From Austropuccinia psidii (taxonomy: Eukaryota > Basidiomycota > Pucciniomycetes > Pucciniales > Sphaerophragmiaceae): a stretch of DNA of 64,000 bases. Below, one piece after another: positions 23,559 through 33,290 of this stretch. Below the pieces are notes generated by a model. The model was not told the origin of the DNA and searched no databases. It was given only the letters and a program-made list of their open reading frames with translations. Within the stretch, counting starts at the first letter, position 1; each line of letters starts with the position of its first letter. The position numbers and the translations under genes are program-made. The DNA is taken from contig JALGQZ010000005.1 in assembly GCA_023105745.1 (NCBI GenBank), positions 2,209,501 through 2,273,500 of the forward strand. The letters are read 5' to 3'.

Positions 23559-26500
23559 TTTCCTTCAAGAGCACAATTGTGCACTCTGAATACTAGTGTC
23601 AAGAAATCTTTAAAGTTTCTTATTTTCTCTTCTGTCTCTGATATTTTTGATAGTATTCTCATTGATTCTGGTGCTACAAACTCTTTTATTGCAAAGAATT
23701 TTGTTCTCAAGTACTCATTGACTCTGTCAGAGCTCCCTGAAAAGATTCCTCTTTTCATTTTGGATTCTAATGAATCCCCTGCCTTGTTCATCACCCATTA
23801 TACCAAGTGGGTAGTTGACTTGCCTTCTTTCCCAAGCTTTGAGTGGGACTTCTTTATCATAGATTCACCCAAGGGAGAAGACCTGATATTGGGCTATGAT
23901 TTCCTTTACCATTTTAATCCCATTATTGATTGGAAAAATGGATTGATCACCTATGATTCTAGTCATAAGGATTCTAGTGGTATTATTCCTTCTACTAGTA
24001 ATGACTTTGCCACTGCTGTCAACAGTGTTGCTCTGGTTGGTGAACTTAAGACACCTCCCATTCCTTCTTCTGTCCATATCCCTTCCATTATTCCCTCTCA
24101 GTCATTACTTCCATTAAGAGATGAAGTCTTCAAAGAGATAAAGGATGTTGGAGAAGATGTTTCCATATCTTCACTTCATCTCTTTCAAGGGGATGTGGAC
24201 CTTCCTCCCTTATCTTTTCACGCATCCCTGGAGGAGCAGTGGTATGAGGAGGAAGAGCCAGAAGAAATTGAAACTGTGTTGAAGGTTGTTCCTCCTGCTT
24301 ATCACCAATATTTGGATGTATTCTCCAAGGTGAAAGCAGAGAAACTTCCTCCACACCGCGCCTGTGATCACCATATCGAATTGGAGGGTCTTCTACCTCC
24401 AATTGGTCTTATCTACTCATTATCAAATCAAGAGTCAGAAACACTGCGGGCCTACATTTCAGAGAAAGTAGAGAAAGGTTTCATTAGACCAAGCTCCTCT
24501 TCAACAGGAGCACCTGTCCTTTTTGTCAAGAAAAAGGATGGAGGTCTTCGTTTGTGTGTTGACTACCGCAAACTCAATGCTGTCACTAGGAAGAACAGAT
24601 ACCCTGTTCCTCCTATGAACCAGCTTCTTACCGTATTCAACGGTTCCACTATCTTCTCCAAGACAGATCTGTGTGGTGCATATAACCTTCTGACAATCAA
24701 AGAGGGGGATGAGCACTTAACTGCCTTTAGAACCAAATATGGCAGTTATGAGTATTTGGTCATGCCATTTGGTTTGACCAATGCTCCTGCTTCTTTCCAA
24801 AATCTAGTAAATGATATCTTTGCAGATTTTTTGGATGTGTTTGTTGTGGTTTATCTAGATGATATTATGGTCTTTTCCAGTTCTGAGGAGGAACATGTCA
24901 AACATGTGGCCTCTGTCCTCCAAAGACTGAGGGACAATAATCTGTTTGCCAAAGCCTCCAAGTGTGTATTCCATGCCTCAAGTGTGGAATACTTGGGCTA
25001 TGTTGTTTCAAGTGATGGCCTCAAGATGGATTCTTCAAAAGTTCAGCAAATCCTCAATTGGCCTCAGTCTAAAAACATCAAGGCTCTTCAATCCATTCTT
25101 GGCTTTGCCAATTTTTATCGTTGTTTCATTAAAAATTATTCCAAAAAAATCACTTCTCTCACTTCCCTTCTCAAAAAAGATTCTCCTTTCATCTTCAATG
25201 AGGAAGCTCTTAGTCAGTTTCAAGCACTCAAAGAAGCTTTCACCTCTGCTCCTATCTTATCCCACTTCAATCCATCTCTACCTACTATTGTAGAGACTGA
25301 TGCTTCTGATTATGCATTGGGCGCCGTACTGAGTCAGGTGAATGACTCTGGAAAGCATCCCATTTCATTTGATAGTCGCAAGCTCTTACCAGCTGAACTC
25401 AACTATGAAATTCATGACAAGGAACTCCTTGGCATAGTTTGGGCTCTCAAGCGCTGGAGGGCATTTCTTCTTTCTCTTTCCAACCCTTTTGAGGTCTTGA
25501 AAGACCACTCTTCCTTGCAGTTTTTCATGTCTTCCAAAGTTCTTACTCGTTGTCAGGCCCGTTGGGCTGAATTTCTCTTAGAATTTCATTTCACTATCAC
25601 TTACTGCCCAGGCAGGCTGGCCACTTTGCCAGATGCCTTGTCACGTCGGGACGACGTGTACCCAGAGAGGGGGGTGGACTTCATCAGCAAGAATCCTCAT
25701 AGTTTTCATCAAATACTTAAGCAGGATGGAATTCAAGAGTCAAGATTCTTCTCAATCAAAGTGGAAATTTTCTCAGATTTAGTGGACAAGATTCAAAAAG
25801 AAGTATGGCAAGACAAAGACTATAAAGAAATACTCAAGCAACTAGCAAGAGGTGAATCAGTTCCAGATTATTCTCTTGAACCTCAAGCCAAGTTATTATT
25901 ATTCAAAGATAGAGTGGTAATCCCAAGCAATGAAGAACTTCAACTCAATATTCTTCAAAAGCGTCATGACTCACCATTGGCTGGCCATCCTGGCCAGGAG
26001 AAGACCCTCAAGCTCATCAAGAGGGATTTTTATTGGGCTGGCATGAATCAATTCATCAAGGACTATGTGTCCTCATGTCAGCAATGTTCAAGAAACAAGA
26101 ACATTCATCACAAGAAGTTTGGATTACTCAAGCCTCTTTCAATTCCGTCTGGTCCTTGGAATTCATTATCAATGGACTTCATCACTCAATTGCCACTGTC
26201 AAACAACTTTGATTCAATTTTAGTAGTTGTGGACAGATTCTCAAAAATGGCAATCTTCATTCCAACTTATGGCACAATCACTGCTCTGGATTTAGCTCAA
26301 ATCTTCATTAGTCATGTATTTTCCAAGCATGGACTTCCAGTCAGTATTGTCAGTGATAGAGGATCCTTATTTGTTTCATCATTTTGGACTCAATTGTGTC
26401 AGCAGCTCAAGATATCAAGAGATCTTTCAACTGCTTTTCACCCTGAAACAGATGGACAGACAGAGAGGGTAAATCAGATACTAGAACAGTACCTTCGGAT

Positions 26501-27239
26501 GTATGTCAGCTATCATCAAGATGACTGGTACACCTGGCTCCCTCTGGCTGAATTTGCCTATAATAATGAAGAACATTCATCAACCAAGCAATCACCTTTT
26601 TTCACCATTTATGGAAGAAATCCCAGCTTTGACTCAATCCATATTTCTCAAGACTCACCTGCTGGAAAGTTATCAACAAAACTCCAATCAGTACAGCAAG
26701 TTGTCAAAGAGTAATTAGAGTCAGCAATAAGGAGATTCAGGAAGTATGCAGATAGAAATAGGGCAATTCCACCTGATTTCCAACCTGGGAACAAAGTATG
26801 GCTAGCTTCCAAGAACATTAAGACAACAAGACCCACCAAGAAATTATCAGAAAGATGGTTGGGACCTTTTGAAGTTCTGAAGAAGATTGGCAGCCATGCA
26901 TATCACCTCAAGTTGCCTCAGCAATGGAAGACAGTTCACCCTGTATTCCATGTGTCCTTATTAGAACCAGTCAAGCAATCAACTATCCCAAATCGACATC
27001 AATTGCCACCACCACCAGTCTTAGTGGAGGAGCAAGAAGAATGGGAAGTGGCTCAGGTTCTGGACTCAAAACTCAAAAGAGGTAAATTATGGTATCTTGT
27101 AGAGTGGAAAGGATTCAGTGAAGACCCAGAAAGAACCACTTGGGAACCAGCTTCCAACCTTACCAACTCACCAGACCTTGTCAAGGATTTCCATTCATTA
27201 TATCCAGACAAGCCTGGCCCAAATACCTCAAGAGTTTGA
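23514..27239 (+). CDS. pol: Pol of E2 (protease-RT-RNase H-integrase-chromodomain), one premature stop
   Basis: Expressed by -1 frameshifting from gag. Counting from codon 23538, the protease DSG is at residues 43-45, the RT catalytic YLDD at 439-442 and RNase H TDASDYALG from 587. The integrase has an HHCC zinc module (H-x-GHPG..CQQC) and a catalytic D880-D940-35-E976 triad, which spacing is exact. After a TAA at 26712-26714 the same frame continues through WLGPFEVLKKIG (GPY/F-like) to a chromodomain (WEVAQVLD..LVEWKGF..TTWEPASNL) and a stop at 27237-27239. The TAA could come from CAA by one C-to-T change. It removes the GPF motif and the chromodomain that normally steers integration to heterochromatin, so this copy probably needs help or readthrough. 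Confidence 0.93.
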
Positions 27240-27240
27240 T

Positions 27241-27530
27241 TTTATGGTGCTTGGTGGGGAGAAGAAGTTATGAAAGTAAGTTCCTCTCCTGGCATGCACC
27301 TTTAAGGGGGTATTCTACCCATATGTTGTTGTAAGCATCACCTTGGCCACTTTACATTCATTACTTCAAGTCATTTACGGCAATTCATTTCAGAAGTCAT
27401 TTATGGCAATTCTTTTCAATTTTATGGTGCTTGGTGGGGAGTGGAAGTTATGAAAGTAAATTCCATCTCCTGGTATGCATCCCTGAGGGTTCTACTTCTT
27501 GTAAAACATTACCTTGGCCACTCTGTGAGC
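27241..27530 (+). repeat. Two post-pol direct repeats with hairpin (E2)
   Basis: Units start at about 27241 and 27421, each opening TTTTATGGTGCTTGGTGGGG. In unit 1 GGAGAAGAAGTTA can pair with TAAGTTCCTCTCC (two mismatches). In unit 2 GGAGTGGAAGTTA can pair with TAAATTCCATCTCC (one bulge, one mismatch). An A-U pair in unit 1 is replaced by U-A in unit 2. The pair is also kept in E1. It may be an RNA element for export, stability or packaging; its role is unknown. Confidence 0.65.
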
Positions 27531-27838
27531 ATCAAAATGCTTGGTTTTCATTTTTTTCAGACACTTATTGGCCAAAATCAAGCAACTCACCACAAGAAGG
27601 ACCAACCATCAGGATTTTTCTTTATTTCTTTCTTTACTCTCATTTTCTCTTATTCCTTTATTTTCTTCTTTCTTTACTTGTATAATTTTCTTTCTTTTAT
27701 TCCTTTAAAGCAGCAGCATCCCCTCCCCAAATCATGTATTGGGAGGTTCCATTATCTTTTTTATTTTTTCTTATTTTTTTTAGTAGTTATAAGAGTGGGG
27801 ATAGAAGTCAAACCAAACACAAACAAGGAAAAGGAAAA

Positions 27839-29061
27839 CTAGTTATCTCTACCCAAGTCATCAAAAGTTCTCTGGAAATCATTTATCAACTCATCTTCAT
27901 ACCAGGCAAATTTTGCAGCCATCTCTTCAGAAGCAGTACCTGGAATAGTCCTGTCATTGGCATACATAATCACCTCTCTGCTATTTCTATCAACCCTCCT
28001 GAATAATCTGGCCACAGCATCTTGATTTTCACTAGCCGCGTTGGGATCTTCTCTGGTAACCCGGATAGGCCAACGTTCTCTTCTTTGAAAAACTCGAGCG
28101 GCAGGAAACGGCAAAGGAGACAATCCATCTCTTCTTCTGCTGGAGCTGGCCACAGGTTGGAGTTGACGCGAGGTGTTTATGGGTGAGTTTCTGGGCTGTT
28201 GAACTGTAGATGGTCTTACTGCTGGATTCAAGGCAGGCCTGGTGGTGTGGGAAGTAGTTGGTGAAGGAGGAGGAAGGGTTGTAGGAATGGAAGCAAGCAT
28301 TGGTTGGAAGGTTCTTGGAGTGCTGGGAATCACTTGGCTTTGGAATCTGGTGTTGGCAAGAGGTTGAGAAGAGGAATTGCTGGATGGATGGCCACTTGAA
28401 TGAGGAATAACTTGAACTTCTTCACCATCCAACTCATCACTTCCTTCAGCATCTGGATCTGTTGGGGAATCAACAATTCTTCTTAGTTTTTTCACTACTT
28501 TCACCACTCCATCAGCATTGGTCCTTGAAATTGGGATTTTTGAGCTGTAGTGTATGGGCCTACCACCAATTGGAATGGGCCCTCCAACATTAGTCCATCT
28601 GGCCACATCCCTCTGCCTGGAACCAGTCACTACATCAAAATATCAGCATCAATTCAACCAAGAAATGCAAATCACTCACATTGAGAAAATCCAGAAGTGG
28701 CATCAGGGGTAGGTTCCTCAAGAATGGGGAATTCCTGCCCATAAGGCCCATCCTTCCTACTCCATAAGTGCCTCCTGACCTGGGACAAAGTTGATCCGGT
28801 ACAGCGGCATGGCTTCTTCCCAATAAAGCAGAAATGGCATTTTGACGATCGAGGATTGTAATGTTGAAAGCAATCCTTACCCCTGGCCAAACACTCAGTA
28901 CAGGCAGGATCAAGAACTTCAACTGCTCTGAACCCATCATATGTTTGGGAGGGGTCAAAATGGCCAGAAGACAATCGACTGAAGACGCCAGAACCATGAA
29001 GAACAGACGGTGGTGGTGCAGAAGGGGAAGATTCAGTGAGTTCAGTCAGTTTGGAACTCAT
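27839..29061 (-). CDS. Antisense spliced accessory gene of E2, Zn2Cys6-type motif (390 aa)
   Basis: The gene lies opposite to gag-pol, between pol and the 3' LTR. Exon 1 runs 29061-28680 from ATG. The intron is 28679-28630 (GTGAGT..GTAG, 50 nt). Exon 2 runs 28629-27839 and ends in TAG. An AATAAA lies about 75 nt further on. The joined frame is open for 390 residues. Residues 54-87 hold C-x2-C-x6-C-x10-C-x2-C-x6-C-x-C, the spacing of fungal Zn(II)2Cys6 DNA-binding clusters, though without their usual basic run. A Ser/Pro/Thr-rich, probably disordered middle and a charged C-terminus follow. No other domain is recognised. The decayed E1 copy keeps all seven cysteines. It could be a regulator or nucleic-acid-binding accessory protein; the function is not known. 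Confidence 0.8.
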
Positions 29062-30000
29062 AACTGAAGAATATGCAAGCAGAAGATTCAAGACGTCAGA
29101 ATCAATCCACTCCACATCAAGAAAAAGGAATTTGACTCAAGGAAATGGGGCCATAACTCAATTATGCCCCACCTCAAAGCCTCTAAGGTGAAGGTTCACA
29201 CCCCTTTTGGGCTGAACTCATCACCCAGGGCCTCCCCTGAAACTTTGGGGGAGGCCAAGATCTTGATGGTCCTGGACCCCTTCAATGGGTCCAGGCCATA
29301 TATGGTGAAAATTTGGGAATGGGCCATTTCTGGGCCCCTTGGTCACCCTGGGTCCCCAGCAAATTTGGGCCCAGGGGCTCCATTTTGGTCCTGGGGGCCT
29401 CCAATAGCCCCCACGGATCGCGGAATGCGGACTGTAGGACCCCAAAGACTCAAAAAGGCCTATTATGGCCAAAAATCAAAAAAAATGCCCCAATCACTAA
29501 AACACCCAACAAGGCCAAAAAGGCCATAAAAAGCAAATTGCATCAAGATCACTCAGGATGGAGGCCACAGCCCAAAAAACACTTGGAGGGCTGTCTGAGG
29601 CCACTTCCTTGGATAATGGGGACACGACCCCTTGGAGGAAAGTTTCATTCATTGGATTAAGTCTGGGCCAATGAGTACAAGTCATATACTCATTGGGCAC
29701 CATTTTTTGAGCACAAGTGCTCAATGGCCTTTATTCTGGGATATATCCCAAGGCATGGCTGATTGAATCAAAAGAAAAGAATGGCATATTCTGGAAGGAA
29801 TACTCACTCAAGCTTGGAAAAAGGGGGAATCAATTGAATTTGGCAGGGAAGAAGTAATGAAGGATTTTCAGGATAATGGTCAAGAGGAAAGAAAATTAAA
29901 AAGAAAATTTTTTGAAAAAATGTGGGGATATTGAGATACCACTCAACAGTGGCAGGGTATTATGGTGTTCAAGAGCCCACCAGTTTCAAGAGGGGGATAC
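29062..30000 (+). other. Non-coding 3' internal region and polypurine tract of E2
   Basis: GC-richer than its surroundings. It matches E1 6337-7095 without a conserved frame, and must hold the promoter of the antisense gene. It ends TTTCAAGAGGGGGATAC; AAGAGGGGGA (about 29988-29997) is the plus-strand primer tract, three bases from the 3' LTR. Confidence 0.7.
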
Positions 30001-30762
30001 TGTAAAAACCATCCATCAGGGGTAAGGGTATTCATTCATACACCCACTCAAACACCCCAAATCAGCAAATCCAGTATCTGCATCAGCATTCAGTTTCAGC
30101 AATCTTCATTCTGAAACATGCACACAGCTTGGTACATCCATACAGCCTGTCAACACCTGTACAGGTTGGATTCACCCAATACAGTTTTAATACACCAATA
30201 TGGAACTGTATGATCACTCAAATACACCACACCTCTTATACAGGTTCTGTACAGCTGTACAGGACCTGTATTGGCCAGACTCAATTCAATCATCAATTAT
30301 TCTCATGAAAATTCTTCCTCTGGATCAGGGCTGGTGATTCTCACATATACCAGCCCCTCTTTCTCCCCCCTGGGGACTTTTCCCCAGTTAATTAATTTAG
30401 TTTATTTATCATTTTATAATTATTCTTATCCTTATAATTGGGTATTATAATTATTTAATTTTAAGTTAGTCTTTGCCTTTTCTCTCTTTGCCTGTACAGT
30501 ATGAGTTGGGTGGCCATATCCTTATTAACCCTTCTCTTTCCATTCTGACAGGTTGAAACAGTGGACTTGGACTTGTTTGTGGTTGGCTCTTCTATTTCTT
30601 ACTCTTATTTCTTGTTGCTGCTTTTCTTATATTTATTCTTTTAGCAATTCATCTTTAACACTCTTTATTGTGTTCCTTCTTACCATATCTTTGAGCCCTC
30701 CATAAGTGAGTCCCAGTTTACTGAGTGCCAGGCCCTCTTCACTTCGAAGAGCCCCTGTGACA
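30001..30762 (+). repeat. 3' LTR of E2
   Basis: 762 bp, TGTAAAAACC to CCTGTGACA, with five differences from the 5' LTR. It contains the same hairpin (30370-30387) followed by AGTTAATTAATTTA. The target duplication CCTCT follows immediately. Confidence 0.97.
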
Positions 30763-31589
30763 CCTCTTTTCTGAAATCAAAAATGATGAATTTTGAATAT
30801 ATGCATGACTTATGGGTTATGCATAGTTCAGAATTTATTTTTAAATATAGTTGTGGCCTATTTTGGTATGTAAAATCTACCTCAAGGCTCACATTACCTC
30901 CTTGTCACATGAAAATAGCCGCTTATTTGCAATTTTCTCATGACTTAATGAGAGTTTAACTTGGTGACTAAGTTCTTAAAAGGCTTTAGTATATTAATTG
31001 GGCCATGATAAGCCATGGATCCAAGCTTTAGAGCTATCCATGCCTCAGAGGCCTCAATAGTTGGGTAAGCTGGCTCTCTTTGATGTTTTTTGTCCCCCTT
31101 AGATATTTTCACATCAAAAATATAAATTCAGGCTTCAAGACTGATATCCACTATGGGTGTACCAAAACTGTATATAAGAATACTATGTTTTTAAGTGCCA
31201 CAAACATGCATAACATTAATCCTATTTTATATTTAACATAGTATTTCTCACATTCCTATTATTTTTGGCATGAAATTGAGAAAAACAAAAAAAATACAAT
31301 TCTTTTATGTGGTATTGAATTATTTTCCATATTACCATCCCATAGAGTTAATTCAAGCTCATTCACTCTATGGAGCTACCCTAGTTTGATTTCTGTTTAG
31401 AATCCAAATGTGGCCTTAAATTCATGTATTTACTTACTCACAAAAAAGCTATTCATCTTTTTTCAAATCCAAAATGATGAATTTTGGATATATGCATGAC
31501 TTATGGGTTATGCATAGTTAAGAATTTATTTTGATATTAATTTTGGCCTATTTGGGTATGTAAAATATACCTCAATCCTCACAAAAACT

Positions 31590-32165
31590 TTAAATCTTAC
31601 CTCTTTTTACAATCAAAATAGGCTTCACCATCATTTAGTGTTTTTGTGAGAATGGTATGAGACTCCCATAAATAAATCTAATGCACTCAGGGAACCCTTC
31701 TCCCTGAATAACTTGTGAAATATCTCTGTGTTGTTCTATTTTTTCCACAAAATCATTCTCCTCCTTAAATTCATTAATATCCTCATAACTCTTTTATTTT
31801 AAAAAAATAGACCCATGGAGAATTCCAAACAACATTCCAATTTTTCCCAAAGCTTCCCCATTTCTATTTTCTCCTAACCTTGATAGTGCTACAGCCAATT
31901 GTATGGAATAATTAAATTGTTTGTTTTGTGATTAATTTCGAAAGGCTTTTTCCTCTTGAATTTTTGCTACCAATTTTTCAAATGAGTTATGTGTTGTGTG
32001 ACAAAGCTGGAGAAACTTTTCAGATTATAAGGCTTGTAGATCATTCAACATATACATTTAATGTGGAGGATATCTTCTACAAGGATTGATGTATCTTTGT
32101 GATTTTATCATATCTAATAAGGTTATACCTTCCTGTATATCTGAATTACTATCAGAGCTGAAAAA
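31590..32165 (-). pseudogene. Harbinger-type transposase, N-terminal half (decayed)
   Basis: The minus strand reads RYINPCRRYPPH, SFEKLVAKIQEEKAFRN, NYSIQLAVALSRLG, NGEALGKIGMLFGI and GEGFPECIRFIYGSLIP, where a Harbinger protein has its helical N-terminal part and the start of the DDE_4 nuclease. The catalytic Asp of IDG has become Tyr (IYG). The gene resumes at 18990 beyond the LTR insertion. Confidence 0.75.
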
Positions 32166-32199
32166 AGCCATGAACTGTTGTGATTGTAATTTCTGAAGT

Positions 32200-32890
32200 A
32201 AAGGTAACCTTTGGGTTGCCTTTGGCATTGTAAATGATGAAAATGTTTATATTAGATGAAATTTGAAATAGAATACTTCAATAAATGACCAGGATATTCA
32301 TATTTTATGCAAGGGAATGGAAGTTTAATGCAATTTAATATGCACTTACTGAAGTGTGTATTAAAAAATGTGTTTAGTGAAGCCAAAGGTGGGAATTTAG
32401 TATCCAAAAACCATGGTTTTTTCTACATCAAAATACCACCCCTCAAGAGGTTTGGTATTTCTCAAATCCCAAAAACTTAATATGAAATTTGGAAAAAAAA
32501 ACATGGGATTTTGAGTGTGGGATTTTGTAACTTTGAAATCCCTCAATATGAATTTATCTTAGTCCTTTTTTAAATTAATTCAAAAAAAAAATCCTTGTAG
32601 AAATCATTTTTTAGCCTTAAATATATTATGTAAGATTTACTATAGTAAAAATGTGTATATTTTTATATTAAATTATGAAACTCTCTTAATAAAATTTTGT
32701 AAGATATTTTAAATTTAAGTAAGAAAGAAAGAATATTTATCTACTTCATTATTTATTCTTATTTTAACAGACACTCTAATTTATATAGTTTATATATGTC
32801 CTTAATGAAATTAAGTGGATAGTTTCATATAATCCAAATAATTTTTTTCCCAAATTAGTATTAAAATAGTATTATATTCTTTGATTAAAG
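32200..32890. other. AT-rich DNA, nothing recognised
   Basis: No convincing reading frame or repeat relationship is visible between the Harbinger fragment and the T-tracts upstream of the next gene. Confidence 0.5.
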
Positions 32891-32894
32891 AAGC

Positions 32895-33048
32895 AATGAA
32901 TTCTTTTGAATTTTTTTGAATTTTTTTGAATTTTTTGAATTTTTTGATTTTTTTGATTTTTTTTGATTTTTTCTGTTTTTTTTTTTTTGATTTTTTTTGA
33001 TTTTTTTGATTTTTTTTGATTTTTTTGATTTTTTTTGAATTTTTTATT
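32895..33048 (+). repeat. T-tract array (T6-12 separated by GA or GAA)
   Basis: About 15 runs of T, separated by GA or GAA, end some 240 bp before the ATG at 33291. Such poly(dA:dT) tracts commonly keep promoters free of nucleosomes, so this may be part of the promoter of the next gene. Confidence 0.8.
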
Positions 33049-33189
33049 AATGAATTATTTTAAAAAACTTCAATTTTAAGCTGATCAAGTTGATTTTTAT
33101 GAGATTTTTTGCCTTAAGCTTGTATTTTTGAGCGGTGCAAGCTCCAGAATTCTCAAAATCTCAGTCTGCTCTCCACGATACCCCCTTCC

Positions 33190-33262
33190 ACAACATCCAC
33201 AACATCCATCGATCCATCCATCCATCCATCCACAACATCCATCCATCGATCCATCCAATCCG
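33190..33262 (+). repeat. (CCAT)n-rich 5' leader
   Basis: Interspersed CCAT, CGAT and CCACAACAT units just upstream of the start codon at 33291, most likely within the 5' untranslated leader. Confidence 0.75.
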
Positions 33263-33290
33263 TCATCCAAATCATCAAGATTGCCTTATC

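Larger units (their letters stand above)
20763..30762 (+). mobile_element. Nearly intact Ty3/Gypsy chromodomain retrotransposon E2
   Basis: The element is 10,000 bp with two 762-bp LTRs and a perfect target duplication CCTCT (20758-20762 and 30763-30767). Order: 5' LTR, primer site, long leader, gag, pol (protease, reverse transcriptase, RNase H, integrase, GPF motif, chromodomain), two hairpin repeats, an antisense spliced gene, polypurine tract, 3' LTR. The order RT-RNH-IN and the chromodomain make it a Ty3/Gypsy chromovirus. The only coding damage I see is one stop codon in pol. The LTRs differ at 5 sites, so it inserted recently relative to everything around it. Confidence 0.97.
18997..31583 (-). 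mobile_element. Solo LTR R2 inside the Harbinger gene, itself split by E2
   Basis: Inverted copy of LTR R1. On the minus strand it starts TGTGAGGATTGAGG at 31583 and ends ATCTTACA at 18997. AAAAC flanks both ends (18992-18996 and 31584-31588). Without E2 it is about 2.58 kb, some 0.66 kb longer than R1, because its first ~690 bp are present twice in tandem (31583-30894, then again from 30893). E2 is inserted at 20763. Confidence 0.85.

Noticed and set aside
29164..29724. Frames of 75-121 codons on both strands in the GC-richer part of E2
   Set aside because: They are not kept in the E1 copy and have no recognisable motif. GC-rich sequence simply lacks stops.
32895..33048. Possible CRISPR-like or telomeric array
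   Set aside because: Irregular T-tracts with GA spacers, no unique spacers and no telomere repeat.
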